Counted from the first letter of the stretch, positions 54,125 through 62,808 are shown. The stretch: DNA of 64,000 bases from Streptomyces chartreusis (GCF_008704715.1 NZ_CP023689.1:7440001-7504000); one strand, 5' to 3'. Translations and numbers: made by a program. Notes: generated by a model not told the origin, from the sequence alone.

Positions 54125-54922
54125 TCATATCTCCTCCGCGCGCGGCCGGTGGATGCCCAGCCACCGCTGTGCGTACGCCACCGCGTCGGCCACGGGGAAC
54201 AGCCGTACGTCGGCCGCGCCCGCCTTCCCGCGCACCACGGGACGGTCCCGCTCGAAGTCGTGACCGAGCTCGTCGAACCGGTCCGAGGTGATCGACACCT
54301 CGGTGACCACCTCCCAGCCCGTGGGCCCCGGCCGCCCCACCTTCACCAGCGGTGACGGGATCCGGTACTCGGCCAGGTGGAAGCTCGTACAGGTGTCGTA
54401 GCCGGCGCCGAGCAGCAGCACGCGCGCGTGCAGCGCCTCCAGCCGGGCCAGCGGGCTGCGCTCGCCGAGCCGGCAGTCGAGTGCGTGGCCCCCGACTATC
54501 TCGGCGGCGCGCGGGCCGAGAGCCGCGAAGGACGTCTGCGGATGCGCGCTGCGCAGGGCGCCCGGCCAGGTCCGCACGGTCTCCGGGACGACGCCGACCC
54601 CGCGCGTGGGCGTCACGGCCGGGTCGTACGGGGGCATCGTCACCCGAATGGGCTCCCACCACTCCTCGGGAACGGGCGGGTTGCTCCACACCGCCGGATC
54701 CGAGAGGTCGCCGGTCTGGGTGGGCACCACCAGCGTGCCCTCGGGACCGAGGACGTCGAGCAGTGCCTGGACCACCGCGACGGGGCCTCCGCAGACCCAT
54801 CCGAGGGAGCTGAGCGAGGAGTGCGCGAGCAGCGTCTCACCGGAATGGACGCCGATCTCGCGCAACTGTGCGGCGAGGGTGTCCCGAGTGACAAGAGGGC
54901 CGGTCGGAGGGGGTGTGGGCAT
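54125..54922 (-). CDS. AAC(3)-family N-acetyltransferase
   Basis: 265 aa, from ATG 54922 (MPTPPPTGPLV); an in-frame TTG at 54976 would add 18 residues. The fold is that of aminoglycoside 3-N-acetyltransferases and their YokD relatives: TLLAHSSLSSLGWVCGG, GPEGTLVVPTQTGDLSDPAVW as two blocks, RGVGVVPETVRTWPGALRSAHP, SFAALGP and GERSPLARLEALHARVLLLGAGYDTCTS in outline. Either an intrinsic aminoglycoside acetyltransferase or an enzyme acting on another amine. It is divergent from the suf operon. A palindrome and an iron-box-like site lie in the intergenic region. Confidence 0.9.
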   Translation of the reverse strand: MPTPPPTGPLVTRDTLAAQLREIGVHSGETLLAHSSLSSLGWVCGGPVAVVQALLDVLGPEGTLVVPTQTGDLSDPAVWSNPPVPEEWWEPIRVTMPPYDPAVTPTRGVGVVPETVRTWPGALRSAHPQTSFAALGPRAAEIVGGHALDCRLGERSPLARLEALHARVLLLGAGYDTCTSFHLAEYRIPSPLVKVGRPGPTGWEVVTEVSITSDRFDELGHDFERDRPVVRGKAGAADVRLFPVADAVAYAQRWLGIHRPRAEEI

Positions 54923-54963
54923 GCTTCCGGAGTGTTCCGGAAGGGGCCTCGCGGCGCCACTGG

Positions 54964-54977
54964 TTTGATCGATCAAA
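54964..54977. promoter_or_regulatory. 14-bp perfect palindrome TTTGATCGATCAAA
   Basis: It lies between the AAC(3)-like gene and sufR, about 45 bp upstream of the AAC start, with a third GATC at 54978-54981. It could be an operator for the AAC gene. Confidence 0.45.
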
Positions 54978-54997
54978 GATCGTTTCCGCAGGTCAGA

Positions 54998-55011
54998 TTA
55001 GGTATGCCTAA
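54998..55011. promoter_or_regulatory. iron-box-like sequence (DmdR/IdeR type)
   Basis: TTAGGTATGCCTAA matches 12 of the first 14 positions of the DtxR-family box TTAGGTWAGSCTWACCTAA; the distal part of the box is poor. It lies 60 bp upstream of the SufR operator, where iron control would make sense. Confidence 0.5.
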
Positions 55012-55047
55012 GTGACGTAGCGCACCGTCGAGGGGAGCGGACGCGGC

Positions 55048-55084
55048 TTGCCTGGCTTTGAGGAATTACGCAACAATGGCGTTG
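55048..55084 (+). promoter_or_regulatory. suf operon promoter with SufR operator
   Basis: CAAC-AATGGC-GTTG at 55071-55084 is a perfect CAAC-N6-GTTG site, the palindrome reported for SufR in Streptomyces. TTGCCT (55048-55053), 18 bases, AACAAT (55072-55077) is a reasonable -35/-10 pair, so the operator would cover the -10 and the start region. Confidence 0.8.
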
Positions 55085-55836
55085 TGAAAAACGTCGGCGA
55101 GGCTCGGGAGACCCCCATGGGGGCCCCTCAGGAGGAGCTCGCGACCGGGGAGCGTTCGACACGCAACCGGGTCGCGCGGTCCATCCTGGACCACGGCCCG
55201 TCGACCGTCGCCGAGCTGGCCGGCCGGCTGGGTCTCACCCAGGCCGCCGTACGCAGGCATCTGGACGCGCTGGTCGCCGATGACGTCGTGGAGCCCCGGG
55301 AACAGCGGGTGTACGGCACGCGTACGCGCGGCCGTCCCGCCAAGGTCTTCGCGCTCACCGACTGCGGCCGGGACGCCTTCGACCAGTCCTACGACAAGCT
55401 CGCCGCCGACGCCCTGAAGTGGATCGCCGAGCGCGAGGGCGGGAGCGACGCGGTCGCCGCGTTCGCCCGCGCCCGGATCGCAGCCCAGGCGAGCGCCTAC
55501 CGCAAGGCGATCGAGGCCGTCAGCCCTGATGAGCGGACCGAAGCCCTGGCCAAGGCCTTGAGCGTCGACGGGTACGCTGCTACGGCGCGCAGCGCACCCC
55601 TCCCTCAAAAAGGCGAGCAGCTCTGCCAGCACCACTGCCCGGTCGCCCATGTCGCGGAGCAGTTCCCGCAGCTGTGCGAGGCGGAGACGGAGATCTTCGC
55701 CGAGCTGCTCGGAACGCACGTCCAGAGACTGGCGACGATCGCGCACGGCGACGGCGTCTGCACGACGTTCATCCCCAAGATTTCCCAGAACACCGATAAC
55801 GCATCTGCAAGCACGGCCGGGAGGAACCCCGCATGA
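55084..55836 (+). CDS. sufR: Fe-S-responsive transcriptional repressor SufR
   Basis: 250 aa. SufR represses the suf operon when its Fe-S cluster is present. The winged helix-turn-helix (about 20-90) has ARSILDHGPSTVAELAGRLG and LTQAAVRRHLDALVADDVV. The C-terminal region carries four Cys, C-x3-C-x12-C-x27-C (LCQHHCPVAH, QLCEAE, GVCTTF), the cluster ligands. The start is probably GTG 55084, with the promoter placing transcription near it (leaderless). ATG 55117 with GGGAG upstream is an alternative. The operon's first gene, it overlaps sufB by ATGA. Confidence 0.93.
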   Translation: MKNVGEARETPMGAPQEELATGERSTRNRVARSILDHGPSTVAELAGRLGLTQAAVRRHLDALVADDVVEPREQRVYGTRTRGRPAKVFALTDCGRDAFDQSYDKLAADALKWIAEREGGSDAVAAFARARIAAQASAYRKAIEAVSPDERTEALAKALSVDGYAATARSAPLPQKGEQLCQHHCPVAHVAEQFPQLCEAETEIFAELLGTHVQRLATIAHGDGVCTTFIPKISQNTDNASASTAGRNPA

Positions 55837-57254
55837 CTCTCCCCACGGAGACCGCCCACCCCGAGCTCGAGGGCCTGGGCAAGTACGAATACGGCTGGGC
55901 CGACTCCGACACGGCCGGCGCCTCTGCCAAGCGCGGCATCAACGAGGACGTCGTCCGGGACATCTCCGCGAAGAAGTCCGAGCCGGAGTGGATGACCAAG
56001 CTTCGTCTCAAGGGTCTGCGCCTGTTCGACAAGAAGCCCATGCCGAACTGGGGCTCTGACCTCTCCGGCATCGACTTCGACAACATCAAGTACTTCGTGC
56101 GCTCCACGGAGAAGCAGGCGGAGTCCTGGGAGGACCTGCCCGAGGACATCAAGAACACGTACGACAAGCTCGGCATCCCCGAGGCGGAGAAGCAGCGCCT
56201 CGTGGCCGGTGTCGCGGCCCAGTACGAGTCCGAGGTCGTCTACCACCAGATCCGCGAGGACCTGGAGGAGCAGGGCGTCATCTTCCTGGACACCGACACC
56301 GCCCTGAAGGAGCACCCGGAGCTCTTCAAGGAGTACTTCGGGACCGTCATCCCGGTCGGTGACAACAAGTTCGCCTCCCTGAACACCGCCGTGTGGTCGG
56401 GCGGCTCCTTCATCTACGTGCCGAAGGGCGTGCACGTGGAGATCCCGCTCCAGGCCTACTTCCGGATCAACACCGAGAACATGGGCCAGTTCGAGCGGAC
56501 GCTGATCATCGTCGACGAGGACGCCTACGTCCACTACGTCGAGGGTTGTACGGCCCCGATCTACAAGTCGGACTCCCTGCACTCCGCGGTCGTCGAGATC
56601 ATCGTGAAGAAGGGCGCCCGCTGCCGCTACACGACCATCCAGAACTGGTCGAACAACGTCTACAACCTGGTCACCAAGCGCGCCGTCGCCTACGAGGGCG
56701 CGACCATGGAGTGGGTCGACGGCAACATCGGCTCCAAGGTGACCATGAAGTACCCGGCCGTCTACCTGATGGGCGAGCACGCCAAGGGCGAGACCCTGTC
56801 CATCGCCTTCGCGGGCGAGGGCCAGCACCAGGACGCCGGCGCCAAGATGGTCCACATGGCCCCGAACACCTCGTCCAACATCGTGTCGAAGTCCGTGGCG
56901 CGTGGCGGTGGCCGTACCTCCTACCGCGGTCTGATCGAGATCGGCGAGGGCGCCCCGGGTGCGAAGTCCAACGTGCTCTGTGACGCTCTGCTCGTCGACA
57001 CGATCTCCCGCTCGGACACCTACCCGTACGTCGACGTCCGCGAGGACGACGTCTCCATGGGCCACGAGGCGACCGTCTCCAAGGTCTCCGAGGACCAGCT
57101 CTTCTACCTGATGAGCCGCGGTCTCTCCGAGGACGAGGCGATGGCGATGATCGTGCGCGGCTTCGTCGAGCCGATCGCCAAGGAGCTGCCGATGGAGTAC
57201 GCCCTCGAGCTCAACCGGCTGATCGAGCTGCAGATGGAAGGTGCGGTCGGCTAA
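55833..57254 (+). CDS. sufB: Fe-S cluster assembly scaffold protein SufB
   Basis: 473 aa, the scaffold core of the SufBC2D complex on which clusters are built, cytoplasmic. The conserved blocks are YAAQYESE-like VAAQYESEVVYHQIR, GGSFIYVPKGVHVE, YVEGCTAPIYKSDSLHSAVVE in pieces, and GEGAPGAKSNVLCDALLVD with the conserved Cys. The N-terminal extension of about 40 residues is as usual in actinobacteria. ATG 55833 overlaps the sufR stop. It contains no intein. Confidence 0.97.
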   Translation: MTLPTETAHPELEGLGKYEYGWADSDTAGASAKRGINEDVVRDISAKKSEPEWMTKLRLKGLRLFDKKPMPNWGSDLSGIDFDNIKYFVRSTEKQAESWEDLPEDIKNTYDKLGIPEAEKQRLVAGVAAQYESEVVYHQIREDLEEQGVIFLDTDTALKEHPELFKEYFGTVIPVGDNKFASLNTAVWSGGSFIYVPKGVHVEIPLQAYFRINTENMGQFERTLIIVDEDAYVHYVEGCTAPIYKSDSLHSAVVEIIVKKGARCRYTTIQNWSNNVYNLVTKRAVAYEGATMEWVDGNIGSKVTMKYPAVYLMGEHAKGETLSIAFAGEGQHQDAGAKMVHMAPNTSSNIVSKSVARGGGRTSYRGLIEIGEGAPGAKSNVLCDALLVDTISRSDTYPYVDVREDDVSMGHEATVSKVSEDQLFYLMSRGLSEDEAMAMIVRGFVEPIAKELPMEYALELNRLIELQMEGAVG

Positions 57255-57276
57255 GGCCCACCACCGAAGCAGCAGG

Positions 57277-57301
57277 CGGCCCGCCTCTCCGGGGCGGGCC
57301 G
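57277..57301 (+). terminator. hairpin between sufB and sufD
   Basis: A 9-bp GC stem (57277-57285 with 57293-57301) and a 7-base loop lie between sufB and sufD. As the operon continues, it may act as a partial terminator or mRNA processing site setting the sufB:sufD ratio. Confidence 0.55.
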
Positions 57302-57340
57302 AAGATCGCAGAACGCAGGAAAGAGAGCAGACCGACAGCC

Positions 57341-58525
57341 ATGGCTGAGGCCCAAAACATCCCGGTGGGCTCCACCACCGCCGGCTCGATCGCGGTGGCC
57401 GCCGAGTCGACCGTCGCCACACGCATGAGCGCGCCCCCGTCCTTCGACGTGGCCGACTTCCCGGTACCGCACGGCCGCGAGGAGGAGTGGCGGTTCACCC
57501 CGCTGGAGCGCCTGCGTGGGCTGCACGACGGCACCGCCGTCGCCACCGGCGAGGGCGTGAAGGTCGACGTCCAGGCCCCCGAGGGCGTCACCGTCGAGAC
57601 CGTCGGCCGCGACGACGCCCGGCTCGGCAAGGCCGGCACCCCGGTGGACCGCGTCGCCGCCCAGGCGTACTCGGCCTTCGAGAAGGCCGGCGTGGTCACC
57701 GTCCCCAAGGAGACGGTGCTCACCGAGCCGATCCGCATCGCCGTGCACGGCGAGGGCGGCACCCGCTTCGGCCACCAGGTCATCGAGCTGGGCGCCTTCG
57801 CCGAGGCCGTCGTCGTCATCGACCACACCGGTGACGCGGTCCTCGCCACCAACGTCGACTACATCCTCGGTGACGGCGCCAAGCTGACCGTCGTCTCCGT
57901 CCAGGACTGGGACGACAAGGCCGTGCACGTGGCCCAGCACAACGCCCTCGTCGGCCGCGACGCCTCCTTCAAGTCCGTGGTCGTCACCTTCGGCGGCGAC
58001 GTCGTCCGGCTGCACCCGCGCGTCTCCTACGCCGGCACCGGCGGCGAGGCCGAGCTGTTCGGCCTGTACTTCACCGACGCCGGCCAGCACCAGGAGCACC
58101 GCCTCCTGGTCGACCACAACACCCCGCACTGCAAGTCGAACGTCGTCTACAAGGGCGCGCTCCAGGGCGACAACGCGCACGCGGTGTGGATCGGCGACGT
58201 GCTGATCGAGGCCAAGGCCGAGGGCACCGACACCTACGAGATGAACCGCAACCTGGTTCTGACCGACGGCGCCCGCGTCGACTCCGTGCCGAACCTGGAG
58301 ATCGAGACCGGTGAGATCGTCGGCGCCGGCCACGCCTCCGCGACCGGCCGCTTCGACGACGAGCAGCTCTTCTACCTGATGGCCCGCGGCATCCCGGAGC
58401 ACGAGGCCCGCCGCCTCGTCGTCCGTGGCTTCTTCGCCGAGCTGGTCCAGCAGATCGGTGTCGCGGACATCGAGGAGCGCCTCATCGCCAAGATCGAAGA
58501 GGAGCTGGAGGCGTCGGTCGCATGA
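57341..58525 (+). CDS. sufD: Fe-S cluster assembly protein SufD
   Basis: 394 aa, partner of SufB in the SufBC2D complex. The beta-helix fold and family blocks are present: VPHGREEEWRFTPLERLRG, VDHNTPHCKSNVVYKGAL with the conserved His and GHASATGRFDDEQLFYLMARGI. An 86-bp gap holding a hairpin precedes it. The 3' end overlaps the Rieske ferredoxin start by 4 bases (ATGA). Confidence 0.96.
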   Translation: MAEAQNIPVGSTTAGSIAVAAESTVATRMSAPPSFDVADFPVPHGREEEWRFTPLERLRGLHDGTAVATGEGVKVDVQAPEGVTVETVGRDDARLGKAGTPVDRVAAQAYSAFEKAGVVTVPKETVLTEPIRIAVHGEGGTRFGHQVIELGAFAEAVVVIDHTGDAVLATNVDYILGDGAKLTVVSVQDWDDKAVHVAQHNALVGRDASFKSVVVTFGGDVVRLHPRVSYAGTGGEAELFGLYFTDAGQHQEHRLLVDHNTPHCKSNVVYKGALQGDNAHAVWIGDVLIEAKAEGTDTYEMNRNLVLTDGARVDSVPNLEIETGEIVGAGHASATGRFDDEQLFYLMARGIPEHEARRLVVRGFFAELVQQIGVADIEERLIAKIEEELEASVA

Positions 58526-58854
58526 CCACCTTCGTACGCGCGTGCGCACTGAGCGAGCTGGAGGAGGACACCCCGAAACGGGTGGAACTCGACGGCACGC
58601 CGGTGTCTCTCGTGCACACCGAGGGCGAGGTCTTCGCGATCCACGACATCTGCTCGCACGCGAACGTCTCGCTCTCCGAGGGCGAGGTGGAGGACTGCCA
58701 GATCGAGTGCTGGCTGCACGGCTCCGCGTTCGACCTGCGCACCGGTAAGCCGTCCGGCCTCCCCGCGACGCGCCCCGTCCCCGTTTACCCCGTAAAGATC
58801 GAAGGGGGCAGCGTCCTTGTCGACGTCCACGCCTCCCTCACCCAGGAGTCCTGA
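58522..58854 (+). CDS. Rieske-type [2Fe-2S] ferredoxin of the suf operon
   Basis: 110 aa, a non-haem-oxygenase ferredoxin-like protein. The Rieske ligands are C-x-H in HDICSHANVSL and C-x2-H in ECWLHGSAFDL, spaced 16 residues, the standard pattern. It is a fixed member of actinobacterial suf operons and probably supplies electrons during cluster assembly; this role is inferred from context. It overlaps sufD by ATGA and ends 7 bases before sufC. Confidence 0.95.
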   Translation: MTTFVRACALSELEEDTPKRVELDGTPVSLVHTEGEVFAIHDICSHANVSLSEGEVEDCQIECWLHGSAFDLRTGKPSGLPATRPVPVYPVKIEGGSVLVDVHASLTQES

Positions 58855-58861
58855 GGCACCC

Positions 58862-59626
58862 ATGGCAACGCTTGAAATCCGAGACCTGCACGTCACCGTC
58901 GAGGCCGACAACGCCACGAAGGAGATCCTCAAGGGCGTCGACCTCACCGTGAAGCAGGGCGAGACGCACGCCATCATGGGCCCCAACGGCTCCGGCAAGT
59001 CGACCCTCGCCTACTCGCTCGCGGGTCACCCGAAGTACACCGTCACCGGCGGCTCCGTCACCCTCGACGGCGAGGACGTCCTTGAGATGTCCGTCGACGA
59101 GCGCGCCCGCGCCGGCCTGTTCCTGGCGATGCAGTACCCGGTCGAGGTCCCCGGCGTCTCGGTCTCCAACTTCCTGCGCACCTCCGCCACCGCCATCCGC
59201 GGCGAGGCCCCCAAGCTGCGTACCTGGGTGAAGGAGGTCAAGGAGGCGATGGCCCGCCTCAACATGGACCCGTCCTTCGCCGAGCGCAACGTCAACGAGG
59301 GCTTCTCCGGCGGTGAGAAGAAGCGCCACGAGATCCTTCAGCTGGAGCTGCTCAAGCCGAAGGTCGCGATCCTCGACGAGACCGACTCCGGTCTGGACGT
59401 CGACGCCCTGCGCGTCGTCTCCGAGGGCGTGAACCGGGTCCGTGAGACCGGCGAGGTCGGCACCCTGCTGATCACCCACTACACGCGCATCCTGCGCTAC
59501 ATCAAGCCCGACCACGTGCACGTGTTCGCGAACGGCCGTATCGCCGAGTCCGGTGGCGCCGAGCTCGCGGACCAGCTCGAGGCCGAGGGCTACGACAAGT
59601 ACGTGAAGGGTGGCGCATCCGCGTGA
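58862..59626 (+). CDS. sufC: Fe-S cluster assembly ATPase SufC
   Basis: 254 aa, the ABC-type ATPase that drives the SufBC2D complex. Walker A is GPNGSGKST, the Q-loop lies in LFLAMQYPVEVPGVSV, the signature is FSGGEKKRHEILQLELL, Walker B is VAILDETDSGLDVDAL and the H-loop is ITHYTRIL. DETDSGLDVDAL is diagnostic of SufC. ATG 58862 (MATLEIRDLHV) is the natural start. GTGA overlap with sufS. Confidence 0.97.
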   Translation: MATLEIRDLHVTVEADNATKEILKGVDLTVKQGETHAIMGPNGSGKSTLAYSLAGHPKYTVTGGSVTLDGEDVLEMSVDERARAGLFLAMQYPVEVPGVSVSNFLRTSATAIRGEAPKLRTWVKEVKEAMARLNMDPSFAERNVNEGFSGGEKKRHEILQLELLKPKVAILDETDSGLDVDALRVVSEGVNRVRETGEVGTLLITHYTRILRYIKPDHVHVFANGRIAESGGAELADQLEAEGYDKYVKGGASA

Positions 59627-60879
59627 CACAGCTGCCGGGCCTCCTCGACACCGAGGCGCTCCGCAAGGACTTCCCGATCCTGGACCGCGTCGTCCACGAC
59701 GGCAAGAAGCTTGTGTACCTGGACAACGCGGCGACCTCCCAGACGCCGCGCCAGGTCCTCGACGTGCTCTCCGAGTACTACGAGCAGCACAACGCCAACG
59801 TCCACCGTGGCGTGCACGTCCTCGCCGAGGAGGCCACGGCGCTGTACGAGGGCGCGCGCGACAAGGTCGCGGAGTTCATCAACGCGCCCTCGCGCAACGA
59901 GGTGATCTTCACCAAGAACGCCTCCGAGTCGCTGAACCTCGTGGCCAACATGCTCGGCTGGGCCGACGAGCCCTACCGGGTGGACCACGAGACCGAGATC
60001 GTCATCACGGAGATGGAGCACCACTCCAACATCGTGCCGTGGCAGCTGCTCGCGCAGCGCACGGGCGCGAAGCTGAAGTGGTTCGGCCTCACCGACGACG
60101 GCCGTCTCGACCTGTCCAACATCGACGAGATCATCACGGAGAAGACGAAGATCGTCTCCTTCGTGCTGGTGTCGAACATCCTGGGCACCCTCAACCCGGT
60201 CGAGGCGATAGTGCGCCGTGCGCAGGAGGTCGGTGCGCTGGTCTGCATCGACGCCTCGCAGGCCGCGCCGCACATGCCGCTGGACGTGCAGTCGCTGCAG
60301 GCCGACTTCGTGGCCTTCACCGGCCACAAGATGTGCGGCCCGACCGGCATCGGCGTGCTCTGGGGCCGCCAGGAGCTTCTTGAGGACCTGCCTCCGTTCC
60401 TCGGCGGCGGCGAGATGATCGAGACCGTGTCGATGCACTCGTCGACCTACGCTCCGGCCCCGCACAAGTTCGAGGCGGGCACGCCCCCGATCTCCCAGGC
60501 GATCGGCCTCGGCGCGGCGATCGACTACCTCAACTCGATCGGCATGGACAAGATCCTCGCCCATGAGCACGCCCTCACCGAGTACGCGGTGAAGCGGCTC
60601 GCGGAGGTCCCCGACCTCAGGATCATCGGCCCCACCACGGCCGAGGACCGCGGCGCCGCGATCTCCTTCACCCTCGGCGACATCCACCCGCACGACGTGG
60701 GCCAGGTCCTCGACGAGCAGGGCATCGCCGTCCGGGTCGGTCACCACTGCGCCCGTCCGGTGTGCCTGCGGTACGGAATTCCTGCGACCACGCGAGCGTC
60801 GTTCTATCTGTACTCCACGCCGGCCGAGATCGACGCTCTGGTGGACGGCCTGGAGCACGTCCGGAACTTCTTCGGCTGA
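59623..60879 (+). CDS. sufS: SufS-type cysteine desulfurase
   Basis: 418 aa, a pyridoxal-phosphate enzyme of the class V aminotransferase fold that takes sulfur from cysteine for Fe-S clusters. The PLP Lys is in FTGHKMCGPTGIGVLWG. The catalytic Cys sits in GHHCARPVCLRYG. YLDNAATSQTPRQV and NEVIFTKNASESLNLVA are family blocks. The start is GTG 59623, overlapping the sufC stop. SufU, its sulfur acceptor, follows 16 bases downstream. Confidence 0.97.
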   Translation: MTQLPGLLDTEALRKDFPILDRVVHDGKKLVYLDNAATSQTPRQVLDVLSEYYEQHNANVHRGVHVLAEEATALYEGARDKVAEFINAPSRNEVIFTKNASESLNLVANMLGWADEPYRVDHETEIVITEMEHHSNIVPWQLLAQRTGAKLKWFGLTDDGRLDLSNIDEIITEKTKIVSFVLVSNILGTLNPVEAIVRRAQEVGALVCIDASQAAPHMPLDVQSLQADFVAFTGHKMCGPTGIGVLWGRQELLEDLPPFLGGGEMIETVSMHSSTYAPAPHKFEAGTPPISQAIGLGAAIDYLNSIGMDKILAHEHALTEYAVKRLAEVPDLRIIGPTTAEDRGAAISFTLGDIHPHDVGQVLDEQGIAVRVGHHCARPVCLRYGIPATTRASFYLYSTPAEIDALVDGLEHVRNFFG

Positions 60880-60895
60880 CGGGACGAGCGATCGC

Positions 60896-61363
60896 ATGAA
60901 GCTGGATTCGATGTACCAGGAAGTCATCCTGGACCACTACAAGAACCCGCACGGGCGGGGCTTGCGGGATGGCGACGCCGAGGTGCACCACGTCAACCCG
61001 ACGTGCGGCGATGAGATCACCCTGCGCGTGAAGTACGACGGCACGAAGATCGAGGACGTCTCGTACGAGGGCCAGGGCTGTTCCATCAGCCAGGCGAGCG
61101 CGTCCGTACTGAACGAACTCCTCGTCGGCAAGAACCTCTCCGACGCGCAGAAGATCCAGGAGACCTTCCTGGAGCTGATGCAGTCCAAGGGGAAGATCGA
61201 GCCGGACGACGCGATGGAGGACGTGCTGGAGGACGCGGTGGCGTTCGCCGGCGTCTCCAAGTACCCGGCCCGGGTGAAGTGCGCCCTCCTCAGCTGGATG
61301 GCGTGGAAGGACGCGACGGCCCAGGCCCTGGGCGGAGCCGACGCCGAAAGGAAGACGGCATGA
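60896..61363 (+). CDS. sufU: Fe-S cluster assembly sulfur-transfer protein SufU
   Basis: 155 aa, a zinc-containing sulfurtransferase that accepts persulfide from SufS in Gram-positive bacteria. Three conserved Cys are in NPTCGDEITLRV, EGQGCSISQASASVL and RVKCALLSWMAW. The SufU-specific stretch between the second and third Cys is of normal length. No sufE is present; SufU replaces it. It overlaps the next gene by ATGA. Confidence 0.97.
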   Translation: MKLDSMYQEVILDHYKNPHGRGLRDGDAEVHHVNPTCGDEITLRVKYDGTKIEDVSYEGQGCSISQASASVLNELLVGKNLSDAQKIQETFLELMQSKGKIEPDDAMEDVLEDAVAFAGVSKYPARVKCALLSWMAWKDATAQALGGADAERKTA

Positions 61364-61692
61364 GCGAGACCGTTGAGATGAAGCCGGCCTCGGAGGAAGA
61401 GGTCCGCGAGGCGCTGTACGACGTCGTTGACCCCGAGCTGGGTATCGACGTCGTCAACCTCGGCCTGATCTACGGCATCCACATCGACGACGCGAACATC
61501 GCGACCCTCGACATGACCCTGACGTCGGCGGCCTGCCCGCTGACGGACGTCATCGAGGACCAGGCCAAGTCCGCCACGGACGGCCTCGTCAGCGAGCTCC
61601 GGATCAACTGGGTCTGGATGCCGCCGTGGGGCCCGGACAAGATCACGGACGACGGCCGCGAGCAGCTTCGGGCGCTCGGGTTCAACGTCTGA
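61360..61692 (+). CDS. sufT: SufT-like metal-sulfur cluster assembly factor (MIP18 family)
   Basis: 110 aa, of the MIP18/DUF59 family (PaaD-like, SufT), thought to aid maturation of Fe-S proteins. The core is VREALYDVVDPELGIDVVNLGLIYGI as two blocks and TLTSAACPLTDVIEDQ with the conserved Cys; VWMPPWGPDKITDDGREQLRALG ends it. ATG 61360 overlaps the sufU stop. It is the last gene of the operon, followed by a strong terminator. Confidence 0.94.
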   Translation: MSETVEMKPASEEEVREALYDVVDPELGIDVVNLGLIYGIHIDDANIATLDMTLTSAACPLTDVIEDQAKSATDGLVSELRINWVWMPPWGPDKITDDGREQLRALGFNV

Positions 61693-61710
61693 GATTCCCC
61701 GTTCACGCGG

Positions 61711-61745
61711 AAGCGGCGGCACCTGCCTGGTGCCGCCGCTTTCTT
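61711..61745 (+). terminator. terminator of the suf operon
   Basis: A perfect 13-bp stem (AAGCGGCGGCACC at 61711-61723 with 61729-61741) and a TGCCT loop are followed by TTCTT. It is the most classical rho-independent terminator in the window. Confidence 0.95.
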
Positions 61746-61791
61746 GTGCCCGGGCCGCCCTGGCCGACCGGGCCACGAGCGCCGACCCGGC

Positions 61792-62619
61792 TCAGGCCAG
61801 CCCGTCCACCACGCGGAACGACGAGTCCGCCAGGTACAGGGAGCTGTGTTCGTAGCGTTCGAGGCGGACCACGAAGTTCTTGTGGCGCAGGAAGTAGCCC
61901 GGGTAGTTCACCGACTCCAGCATGGTCGCGCCGGAGGCATAGGCCGATCCGCGCGGGCAGAACGTGGCGTCCTGGGTGAACAGGGCGGAGCCGTCGTTAC
62001 GTTCGGCGCGCAGGACGAAGTTGCGGTGGCGCAGGTACTGGCCGTCGCGGGTGGCGAAGGAGTAGCAGGAGCTGTCGGCCAGGCCCTTGACCTGCTTGAA
62101 CGTGGAGTCCTCGCGGGACTCGGAGCCGCGGACCTGGTCGAGGCCCACCCGGCCGTCGCTCATGTGCCAGTAGCGGTCGGGGTAGTTGACCGAGCGTACG
62201 GAGCGCCATGTGGTGGTGGCAGGGGGCTTCGGGGCCTTCGTCGGTGAACCGGCCCCGCCGGAAGGGGACTTGGAAGGCGCCGGCTCGGGTTTGGAGGCGT
62301 TCTGCTCATGGGGCGCCTCGGGCGTCGGTTTCTCCTTCGACAGTCCGCTCTTGCCCGACGGGGGAGCGGTCCCCGAGGGCGTGGCGAAGGAGATCAGGCC
62401 GGGGACCGTCGAGTCCGCCGCGGGAGTCGAGGCCGCGGCCGAGTCACCGTCGGAGTCCCTCTCCGATATGGCTATTGCCGTGACGCAGGCGATGATCGTC
62501 GCCATCGCCATCCCGCCCGCGAGCCACAGACGGCGCGTTCCCGGTGCCCGTGAGGTGTCCGGGGCCCAGCCGTCCTCCCAGGGTCGGCCCTGGGACGGCC
62601 GGGACTTGTTTTCAGGCAT
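61792..62619 (-). CDS. membrane-anchored or secreted protein with an AbfB (CBM42-like) domain
   Basis: 275 aa, from ATG 62619 behind GGAGGAAC. One hydrophobic segment (about 32-54, LWLAGGMAMATIIACVTAIAI in outline) anchors it after a short cytosolic tail. A Pro/Ser/Lys-rich linker (about 60-135) leads to a beta-trefoil at 138-275 with repeated SVNYPDRYWHM, YLRHRNFVLRAE and SVNYPGYFLRHKNFVVRLE-like motifs, typical of arabinofuranose-binding AbfB domains. No catalytic domain is present, so it probably binds cell-surface or plant arabinan-type glycans. It is convergent with the suf operon. Confidence 0.85.
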   Translation of the reverse strand: MPENKSRPSQGRPWEDGWAPDTSRAPGTRRLWLAGGMAMATIIACVTAIAISERDSDGDSAAASTPAADSTVPGLISFATPSGTAPPSGKSGLSKEKPTPEAPHEQNASKPEPAPSKSPSGGAGSPTKAPKPPATTTWRSVRSVNYPDRYWHMSDGRVGLDQVRGSESREDSTFKQVKGLADSSCYSFATRDGQYLRHRNFVLRAERNDGSALFTQDATFCPRGSAYASGATMLESVNYPGYFLRHKNFVVRLERYEHSSLYLADSSFRVVDGLA

Positions 62620-62808
62620 GCGGTGTTCCTCCAACGGCGTCACGAGACGACAACCGCGGCTGCGAAGGACCGGTATGTGAACGGTGAAACACTAGTGGAC
62701 CCAGTGGTTCGGGAGCAGCTGTTTGGAACGGCCCGTATCCACATCGATCTCTCCGCGCGAACCGGAGTGAATCAGCGTCAACCGGCTTTCCCCGGCGGCC
62801 ACTTGCCG

